DNA from: Brassica napus
Taxonomy: Eukaryota > Streptophyta > Magnoliopsida > Brassicales > Brassicaceae
Assembly (NCBI RefSeq): GCF_020379485.1
Contig: NC_063452.1
Coordinates: 29,084,770 to 29,148,769, forward strand
Length of the DNA: 64,000 bases
Reading direction: 5' to 3'
Shown one piece after another: positions 55,938-64,000 of this stretch. The stretch's first letter is position 1. The number at the start of each line of letters is the position of its first letter. The notes under the pieces were generated by a model that saw only the letters and a program-made list of their open reading frames with translations, had not been told where the DNA came from and searched no databases. A program made the translations under genes and the position numbers.

Positions 55938-58233
55938 GGGTTCCATCCCGGTTCCGTCCGGGATGGCGGTCAGGGGATTCGGTTTTCATCGGTTTTCAAC
56001 TTAAAAAAAAAAAAAACTATATATTTATTTATACATTTTGAAATTCTTTTAGCATCATTATGTCCTGTAATTACTAACTCAAATGTCTCTTTCTATGACG
56101 ATGAGTAAAATCATCGTCATTCGTCCTTCGACTATCAAGGTTCTCGACAGATGTTCAGCAGTTGCGTGAAGTCCAGGTTCGTCAGTTTTCTCGGGAGTTA
56201 TCAGTTTCTTCGGTCATGATTTCGAGGCTATCCAGGAGTGGATATGTGACGTTTCTGCCACCAGCCCACTTCAAGCAATCGTTCCACGAGTTTTGTTACT
56301 GGAGATTTTGTGGTGTGTGATATGAGCCATTGGTTGGCATGTGTTGTTGTGTGTACGAGTATATTGACTATTTTGGAGATATATTTGTTTTGTGAACTCG
56401 TGGAGATCGCTTTTGAATTGGGGTGCAGCAGCTTGCGTTGTGTGGGTATTGGAGTTACACTTTGGTATGTTTACCAATTTTGGCAGTGTTGATCGTTTCA
56501 GAGATGTGTCAGTTTGGACAACTGACATAGGACATTGGGAGCTATTTATATCCATCGCAGTGTACCAGTTATGCTTGGAGGGCCGATTTGTTCGGATATT
56601 CATCAGAGATGGAGCTACGTTTTTACGATGTTATCCTTGGGACGGATTGATTGTCACGGCATCAAGTAGTGTTGGATTGCCTGAGGGCAAGAGTTCCGAT
56701 TACTGGAGCAGATGGAAGTTGTTAGTGCATGCATGCTACATACTGAGGAGTTATGGGATACAAGGACATAGAGATTTTTGACTACCATCTCGATGGTTAA
56801 GGCTGATGGACAACATGAGCTGCAGGATCTTCCGGTTATTGCAGAGTATGAGGACATATTTGTGACCTTTGGAACGGTCACCACATGACACATGAGAAAC
56901 TCTTGCGATTTGTTTGGAGCAAACAACACCAGTTTCACAAGTTTTATACCGATTAGCACCAACAGAGATGACAAAGCTGAAAGAGCATGTTGAAGATTCA
57001 TCAGACAAGGGTTTTATCAGACCGGGTACTTTACTGTGGGGAACATCATCATTGTTGTTGTAAAGAAGAAAGGTGGGAGTTTCAATTTTGTATCGACTGC
57101 AAAGGTCTGAACAAAGTGACCATTAAAGATAAGTATCGCTTCCGCGCGTTGATGAATTATTGGATTATTTATAGGAAGTTTATAGTTCTTGAAGGTTGAC
57201 ATGGCATCAGAACACCATCAGATTACTATATTTGAAGAGTATCTACTGAATGTGAATTTTTGTATACATTATGGATATTATGGGACGCAGTGATACCATT
57301 TGGCTCGACAAAGGCACTGTTGCATTCATGAAGATATGAATGACGTTTTCGTGAACATTTGGATAGGTGTGCGATTGTATTCATCGATGACATCCTGATT
57401 TATTTTGGAGTAGAAAGGAGATTTGTGAGCATTTCGCGGATTGCGTTGGATAAGCCTGGAGAGCATCAACTGTTCGCTAAGTTGAAGAAGTGTAGCTTCT
57501 GGCAGAGGAATGTTGGATTTTTGGGTAACATGGTTTGGAAGCAGAATTTTGATAGATTCAAAGAAGATTAATAACGTTTCGGGGAGGTCAAAACCTAAGA
57601 GCGCTACAGAGTGTACTACTGGAAGTTCATCAAGGGTTTCACCGGTTTAGTAATGTTAAAGACGCGGTCTACATGTAAAGACGTTAAGTGTGGTTGGATA
57701 GATTTTTGTTCGAGGAGTTTCACTGAATTGAAGCACAACTAATGAAGACACCAGTTTTGGGTTCTACTGAGGCTGAGGCTTACTGTGATGTGTCAGATAC
57801 TGGATTGGATTTAAATTAAGGTATGAGGATTAAGTCATTCATATGCATCACGCCAGAGAGGCTGTAGTGGTATTTGCGTTATCGTTTTGGAGATCGTAAT
57901 TGTACGGGAAGGAAGTTCAGATTCTCTGGGATTATTAGAATGTGAAATTTATCTTCATTTATTAAAAACTTGTACTTGGACAGTGCAGTTGGATTGAGTT
58001 TGTAGCAGGCTATAGTCTGGATATCGCATACTATCTGGTAAGGACAACCAGGTGATAAATGCCTTGGGTAGGCGTATGAGCTGTATCTCAGGAACCAAGA
58101 AGGTTCATGATTTGGAGATTTGCTAGTCTCAGGTTGGGTGCCATTACTATCAATGGAGAGACAGATGTCCTTGGGACTTTGGAGCAGGCAGTTTTGCTAT
58201 GGAGGATACACAAGCACAAGTTAGCATTCTGGA
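55938..58233 (+). pseudogene. Decayed gag-protease-reverse transcriptase region
   Basis: No gag is recognisable before about 56560. A protease-linker remnant reads at about 56640-56870 (GRIDCHG, then MVKADGQHELQDLPVIAEYEDIF). Reverse transcriptase remnants follow in changing frames: DKGFIRPGT (near 57005), KGLNKVTIKDKY (57105-57140), the catalytic-box relative VFIDDILIYF (57375-57402, still with the DD pair) and KLKKCSFWQRNVGFLG. The core needs more than five frame changes and crosses several stops. RNase H is not clearly visible. Confidence 0.75.
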
Positions 58234-59631
58234 TTGGTTGAACAGATCGAGATTGGGAGTATTGGATATCACACAACTTCGAGCGGGATGTTCATGTACC
58301 GAAACCGAGTTTGTGTGCCCAATGATGAGTTGTTAAGAAAGGAGATCTTACGGCAAGCACACAACTCGAGTTTCTCTATTCATCCAGGAAATACCAAGAT
58401 GTACAGAGATCTGAAGCGCTATTATCATTGGCCTGGTATGAAGAAAGATGTTGCTACTTTTGTGTCGCAGTGCCAGACATGTCAGAAGGTTAAGGCAGAG
58501 CATCAAGTGCCCAACGGACTATTGCAAAATCTACCATTGCCAGAGTGGAAATGGGACATGGTGACTATGGATTTTGTGACGGGTTTGCCGACTACATCAG
58601 GAGGGAAGAATGCCATATGGGTAGTCGTGGATAGACTTACGAAGTCAGCCCATTTTCTAGCGGTTAAGAAGACAGACAGAGCTGATCAGCTAGCACAGAC
58701 TTACATCAGCGAGATTGTAAGATTGCATGGAGTTCCGGTCAGCATTGTATCGGATCGGGATACAAAGTTCACGTCTGAGTTTTGGAGAGCCTTCCAGAAG
58801 GCGCTTGGGACGAAAGTGCATATGAGTACGGCTTATCACCCGCAGACAGACGGTCAGTCAGAGAGGACGATTCAGACTTTGGAGGATATGCTTAGAGCTT
58901 GTGTTTTGGATTGGGAAGGGAGTTGGGCAAAGTACCTACCCCTAACAGAGTTCGCCTACAATAATAGTTATCACTCAAGCATTAAGATGGCACCATATGA
59001 GGCTCTTTATGGTAGGCCTTGTCGCACACCGCTTTGTTGGACCGAAGTGGGGGAGCGACGTGAGATAGAACCTGCAATGGTTCAAGAGACAGTTGAGCAG
59101 GTTGAGATGCTTAAGATGCGGCTTAGGGAAGCCCATGACCGTCAGAAGAGTTATGCAGATAAGCGGCGTAAAGATTTGGAATTCCAGGTTGGCGACCTGG
59201 TATACCTGAAAATGAGGACATTTCAGGGAGGATCTAAGACTCGGAAGCTGAAGAAGCTTAAACCGAGATATATGGGACCATATCCCATTTTGGAGCGAAT
59301 TGGAGCAGTTGCTTACCGATTGGATTTATCCGAAGAGTTATCAGATTTCCATGACGTGTTTCATGTTTCTGTTTTGAGGAAAGTCGTGAGAGAACCGGAG
59401 CTCATTTTGCAGCAGCCGCCCAGTGACCTTGGTAGGAATTTGCGTGCGCCGTGTCAGCCAGTAGAGCTATTGGATCGCCAAGTGAGAGCAGATGATGGTA
59501 TGATGACTATGTTGGTCAAAGTTCGTTGGGAGAGAGATGGTATTCAGGAGGAGACTTGGGAGTCCGAGCCCCAGATGAGGATTGATTATCCGGAGCTTTT
59601 CCGGATTGACATTGGGCATGACAGCTTATGA
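58234..59631 (+). CDS. Integrase with C-terminal chromodomain, open frame
   Basis: 465 codons without a break. Integrase joins element cDNA to the chromosome in the nucleus. Residues about 43-82 carry the HHCC zinc domain (H43, H50, C79, C82). The catalytic core follows with MDFVTGLP (first D), IVSDRDTKF (second D) and [16 protein letters not shown] (the E). YHPQTDGQ and [12 protein letters not shown] are typical of gypsy integrases. Residues about 300-390 are the GPY/F-type C-terminal domain ([23 protein letters not shown]). The last 50 residues ([19 protein letters not shown]) resemble a chromodomain. The first residues probably belong to a longer Pol polyprotein, so the start is not a true initiation site. 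Confidence 0.85.
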   Translation: MVEQIEIGSIGYHTTSSGMFMYRNRVCVPNDELLRKEILRQAHNSSFSIHPGNTKMYRDLKRYYHWPGMKKDVATFVSQCQTCQKVKAEHQVPNGLLQNLPLPEWKWDMVTMDFVTGLPTTSGGKNAIWVVVDRLTKSAHFLAVKKTDRADQLAQTYISEIVRLHGVPVSIVSDRDTKFTSEFWRAFQKALGTKVHMSTAYHPQTDGQSERTIQTLEDMLRACVLDWEGSWAKYLPLTEFAYNNSYHSSIKMAPYEALYGRPCRTPLCWTEVGERREIEPAMVQETVEQVEMLKMRLREAHDRQKSYADKRRKDLEFQVGDLVYLKMRTFQGGSKTRKLKKLKPRYMGPYPILERIGAVAYRLDLSEELSDFHDVFHVSVLRKVVREPELILQQPPSDLGRNLRAPCQPVELLDRQVRADDGMMTMLVKVRWERDGIQEETWESEPQMRIDYPELFRIDIGHDSL

Positions 59632-59671
59632 ATTGAATTCGGGGACGAATTCCTTGTAAGTAGGGGAGAAT

Positions 59672-61396
59672 TGTCACGACCTAACTTCTCCACTCCACCA
59701 ACTCCACCCATTAACACATCTATTAAACCCACCTTCTCCACTAATAACCTGCAATCAAAAGAAAAAAAATCAGAGAGAAGAGAAGAGTAGAGAAGAGAAG
59801 GGAAGATAAAAGAAGAGAGGGGGAGGTGAGAAGAAGGATTTGGAGAGGTTGAGGTCGTCACCAGAGTTCGTTATAGCCTCTGCGCCCCGTGACCGTGTTG
59901 AGCTCGCCACCACCGTTAATCGCAGGTAACCACCGCGAAAATCCCATGATTTAAGTTCAGTTTCGTCCGTTTAGTAAATCGACCATAACTTCTTAACCGT
60001 TGCGAATCTCGTGCATCCAAGCCCATCATCGTGTTCCTCTCGTCGAGACGAAGCCGTAGACACCAAGCACGCCTCAAACGGAGCCCGGACGAAGCCGTAC
60101 GCGCCTCCAGAAAACCGCCATTTGCGCGCGCGTGAAACGCACGCGCCGCCGCCGGAAATCGTCGCCACCGTAGCTCCGCCGCCGGACCACCGTCCGCCGC
60201 CGCAGCTCCGCCGTCGCCGCCGGCCAACTTTCCGGTAAGCCGCCGCCGCAGCTCCGCCGTCGCCGCCGGTGACCGACACCGGTGACTCACCGGCGACTCG
60301 GTCAACTCGGCCGAGTCAACTCAGTGAGTCAACTCGGTTGACTCGGTTAACCGATCGGTTAGCCGGTTTAAATTGATTTTGGTTCGGTTAGGGTAAACCG
60401 GTCGGTTTAGTCAAATCGATTACCGGGTTGACTTTGACCAGCGGGTTGACTTTTTCGAAAACCTTGACCAGTTCCGTTTTCGACCGTTCGAAAGGCGTTC
60501 TGACTCAGAATTTCGATCTGATTTCAGATATGGAGTCTATTTGAGCAGCTGGAGTTCATAGACAACACTTTTCTATTGCTAAGGTGAGGGTCTATTCCCG
60601 AACTCCTCTTATTCGGCTTAGGACCTCGAATAAGTATAATTTATTTCTAATGTGTTCCGTCTGTGTGAAATCGAGTCTATCATTGCTTGTTTAGTTTTAG
60701 GTTCTTTGCATAAACCGGAACTAGGGGGTTAGAGGATTCAACATTGATTGTTTCACTTAATGTAAATTCTTAGCTAGGATTGTTTTTGTTTGGAGACGGA
60801 TACAGAGTCGGACTGCTGTATGCCGGATTGTATGGAGGTCACAGCCAACTTTAGTCGACCGGTTGAGCTGTAGACTGGAAGTGTCGATAAATCGTCTACG
60901 GGCGTGTGTTACCGAGCACTTTTTCGGTGTGTGTATGAACCGAGCACCTTTTCGGTAGTGTTTTGGCCTGTTAGTGGGCGGCGAGTGTGCACCTCGCTAG
61001 GACCATTGTTTGTTGTTTGGGTACTTTAGGTACTGTGTTTGACATGCATTATAATTAAATTATATTTATTCGGAGTGCTATGTCCGGGTCCATGGACTTC
61101 GGGGTGGCATCCCATACCTCACTGAGCGATTCCCCTGTCGCTCACCCCTCACTCTTCCCCTTTTCAGGTGAGACAAACAAGTATGTGATATTTGGACGGA
61201 CTTGGTGCTATTGGACTTTTCTTTCGGATTTTATTTGGGCATGGGTGAGAGTTGTCGGGTTTATGGGCTTTTATATTACGGGATATTGTTGGTGGCCCGT
61301 CGTCCTTAGTGTCAGGGAGACGGGTATCACATTGTTGTATGATGACGCGTCGGGGGTGACACGCTGTCCTCCATATAGGAGGTGACGGGTGTCACA
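59672..61396 (+). repeat. Right LTR of chromovirus-type element
   Basis: Offset of 5474 from the left LTR at both ends. Side-by-side reading showed no substitution or gap, and the spurious frames they contain are identical. Confidence 0.92.
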
Positions 61397-61456
61397 ATAC
61401 TACTTAAGATAATTCAGAATCACTCTCTCTTGATACGAACTTTCTGCCGGGGTTGA

Positions 61457-62910
61457 AATTAGTTAGAGGTTGGGGTTGAAGTTTTCTCTCTCCTATCTCT
61501 CCATCTTCTCACGAAACCAAAAGTCTCCATCTTTGAAACCAGATCTCTTCTCCGACGCTGGTGGTCCTCTTAGCCGGCGTCGGAGGGCTCCTTTCCCTTC
61601 GTCCTTGTTCTCAGCTCTGCTGCTCTCTCCTTGTCTCTCTCGGCCTTGCTATTGGTCCTGGGCTGGTGCGCCTTTGAAGCTTCCTCATCTCTCATGGAGA
61701 TTCTAGCTCAGGTGTAGCCAGATCTGGTTCTATGGCGACGATTGGGGCTTGGGTCTGTCGGTAGAGTCGGTTTTGTGGAGGTCGGATTCTCTGGTTCGTG
61801 CTGTGTCTCTCTCCGGTTATTTGAGCGGTACCGGAGCGGTGGGGAGGGAAGCGTTGTGGGTCGGCGTCGACTCTTTCTCTCGCTTGCATCGATCTTTGAG
61901 GTGGCTTCAGTTTTTCCGGATCTAGGGTTTGGATTGAGGGTGACGGCGAGTGGAGCTCCGGTGAGGCTTCTTCTCCGCGGATCTGTGGTGGTGGTGTGGC
62001 TTAGAAGCTGCTCTATAGGTCTGTGCCTTCTGGGTTTGGAGTTTTAGTCTCGGTTCTTGGTTCCCTCGTGGTGCGGTGGGCCAAGTTGGCTCTAACATTC
62101 GGAGATCCTACTGCTTGTTCTAAGTGGTGTGCACAAGTCGGGAAGGAGTTGTCAATCGAGTTAGGTGACCTTCTGTGGCAGCTTGTGTCGAGCAATGACT
62201 CCATCCGCGTCTTGTTGGGCTCGTTTTTCTTAGGTCAGGCTCAGAGCGGTAGTGGCTCGCTTCTCATTCTTTTCCATAATAAATGTGTTGAGCTATCGAC
62301 TTGGTTGGTGGTTTAGCCTTTGAACCCGTCTGTAGTTTGTTCTTGGCAAGAGCACCCGAGACTGTGGATGACGTATGCGCTTCTCTAGGGTCTTCGTCTT
62401 TCTTGTTTGCTTGGTGGTGTTTCTTCGAAGATTGTGTTCTTGAATCAGTCTAGCGGCTCTTCTCGAGTCTCTGGTTAAATGGGTGTACACGGTCTCGGGT
62501 TGGTTGGTTGGAGGCAGCAATCTTCAATTGTCATTTCCGAACGACGGCATCGCCGGTTTAGGACCTGCCTTGTGCTGCCGGGGAGATACTTCTTGGGTGA
62601 GCGGGCGGGTTCGAGATTGTGATTCTTTGTGCAGGTCGTGGCTTATTGGATTCCGGAAGCTGTAGGAGCCTTGTGTTTCAAGGTTTGGGTCGCCTTTCTC
62701 TCCGGTAGCTCGCGGCAACCGGTTCCAGCTCCGCTCACGCCTGTTCCTCTGGGGCTGTCTCGTGCTTAGTCTTAGTCTCTGCCCCTTTCATGTTGGTTGG
62801 GTTCTTCTGTTTAGTTTAAATTTCTGCATTTCTACTACTTTGTGAATCTCTGTAATTTTGTCAAAATTAAAAATCTAGTAATAATATTTAACCTTTTACC
62901 AAAAAAAAAA
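61457..62910 (+). mobile_element. Poly(A) retroposon of about 1.45 kb (LINE- or Sadhu-like)
   Basis: A 17-bp repeat CTTTC(T/A)GCCGGGGTTGA flanks the segment (61440-61456 and 62911-62927, one mismatch), and the 3' end is a run of 10 A residues. Long direct repeats plus a poly(A) tail mark target-primed reverse transcription. The body is GC-richer than its surroundings, CT-rich at its 5' end, and has no frame longer than about 100 codons. I could not assign a family. Confidence 0.65.
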
Positions 62911-62981
62911 CTTTCAGCCGGGGTTGACTGAACGGTGGTGTTTAAAGTCAACAACCCCGCGCGAAGCGCAAATAAATCCAT

Positions 62982-63660
62982 AGTCTATATTAATAACATG
63001 GACTTTTTGAAGTTCATGGAGTGTTCACTTCAGCGAAAAAAAATTCTCTTGCAAGAAGCCACATGGCATTATTAATGGACTCATTACCCAATTATTACAA
63101 CCAAACTATTACTCTAGCCCACATTATTACTCTAGCCCATCCGAATTATTACAACCGACTAACCCATGCCTAACGATATTACTCAAGCCCAACGATAAGA
63201 ACCCATACATCTCCAATTTCTCTTCTTTGCCACTCAAGATAAAAATTCTTAATTCCATACAATATTAGAAATATAATATTAAAATATAACAACAAATAAA
63301 TATATAATATAAAAAATATAAATATTACATTAAACATCTATCATAATATTATTATTTGATATAAAATCCAAAAATTATAATAAGTAAATATACAATAAAA
63401 AATATTCAAAAAAGTAAATATACAATATAAGGAAATACTACATTAAACATTTTTTCTGAAAATGTATAGTTTTACATTTTTAAGTTAATATAGTTTTACA
63501 TTTTTAAATTAATATACAATATAAAAAATGTAAATACCACATTAAACAGCTATCTGAAAATGTATAGTTTTACATTTTGAAGTTAATATAGTTTTACATT
63601 TTTAAATTAATATATAATATGAAAAATAGAAACATTACATTAAACATTTATATGAAAATG
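62982..63660 (+). mobile_element. Helitron-like repeat X, uninterrupted copy
   Basis: Starts TCTATATTAATAACATGG just after a CGCGCGAAGCGC hairpin-like block (62957-62968) that may be the worn 3' end of another Helitron. It matches 39422-39735 and then, without a break, 52093-52460. Similarity ends at about 63660. Confidence 0.7.
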
Positions 63661-64000
63661 TTTCACTTATGTTACCCGTAGGATGTGGAATTCATTTGCA
63701 TCTCCTGTTCTATGTGCTCGCGCAAGCTGCTTCGTGGATTCACATAATTCAGCTGCGACAGATGCAATGATAACAATGTAGGTGTTGTCACGTATTGTTT
63801 GATAGATATATTATTGTGTTGTGTTTGATAAGAGAATACAATATGCATATATATAGACTATAGTGATAACATTAACATAATGTTAACACTAGATAATACT
63901 AACTTTCCTAAACACTTAATGTAAATATGCTAAAATATCTTGAGAGTAGCTTGTTCTTCAAATCTTTCCTTTTAGTCTTGAGGGTCTTCATGGGTTTTAC
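63661..64000. other. Unassigned sequence at window end
   Basis: Mixed-composition sequence with no recognisable gene. The TGTTGTCACG near 63783 could be the start of an LTR, but no partner is in the window. Confidence 0.3.

Larger units (their letters stand above)
54198..61396 (+). mobile_element. Ty3/gypsy chromovirus-type (Tekay/Del-like) LTR retrotransposon, 7.2 kb
   Basis: LTRs of 1725 bp at 54198-55922 and 59672-61396 (TGTCACGACC...GTGTCACA) have the same length and I found no difference between them. A 5-bp target duplication ATACT is at 54193-54197 and 61397-61401. The primer site TGGTATCAGAGC (55926-55937) matches initiator tRNA-Met. A purine tract AAGTAGGGGAGAA precedes the right LTR. 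The clade follows from the integrase and its C-terminal chromodomain-like block. Gag is not recognisable, and protease and reverse transcriptase are decayed. Confidence 0.93.

Overview
The window is plant nuclear DNA, almost certainly from a Brassicaceae genome close to Brassica or Raphanus. The signs are split genes with GT-AG introns, a cysteine-rich receptor-like kinase, an S1-type self-incompatibility homologue, plant CACTA, Mutator, hAT and Helitron transposons, Ty3/gypsy elements with plant tRNA primer sites, and very AT-rich spacers. There are no bacterial features. Most of the window is nested transposable elements. I see no protein-coding gene that is clearly intact from end to end.

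Layout: (1) 1-6486 is a young, non-autonomous gypsy (Athila-like) element with gag and protease but no reverse transcriptase or integrase. (2) 6487-10460 is a short repeat, a possible broken 5' exon on the minus strand, and AT-rich spacer. (3) 10461-12918 is a seven-exon CRK receptor kinase with a one-base insertion in its catalytic-loop exon. It is followed by a CACTA scrap, a duplicate of its last exon and a 1.35-kb foldback repeat. (4) 16915-20720 is two tandem Helitron-like repeats. The first holds a Mutator-type MITE filled with telomere-like heptamers. (5) 21660-32115 is a LINE tail and an RPA1-like pseudogene, with a 7.4-kb CACTA element in one of its introns. A hAT MITE sits inside the CACTA transposase gene. 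(6) 33389-34215 is an intron-bearing XBAT32-like pseudogene fragment. (7) 36088-38868 is two more telomere-repeat MITEs in opposite orientation.

(8) 39422-52490 is a stack of insertions: a Helitron-like repeat split by a second Helitron (which carries an HD-ZIP IV fragment), split in turn by a 9.6-kb Mutator element with an exact 9-bp target duplication. That element contains an SPH gene broken by a small LTR element and a hAT MITE, a short member of the MITE family, and an OSCA-channel fragment. (9) 54198-61396 is a chromovirus-type gypsy element whose LTRs look identical although its gag, protease and reverse transcriptase have decayed. Its integrase-chromodomain frame is open. (10) 61457-62910 is a poly(A) retroposon, followed by the uninterrupted counterpart of the repeat split in (8).

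The most unusual signal is the MITE family with 9-bp target duplications. Three of four copies carry inverted arrays of degenerate CCCTAAA heptamers, and the neighbouring pair at 36088-38868 have exchanged target-site duplications as an inversion between them would predict. All calls come from reading the sequence by eye. No alignment or database search was run.
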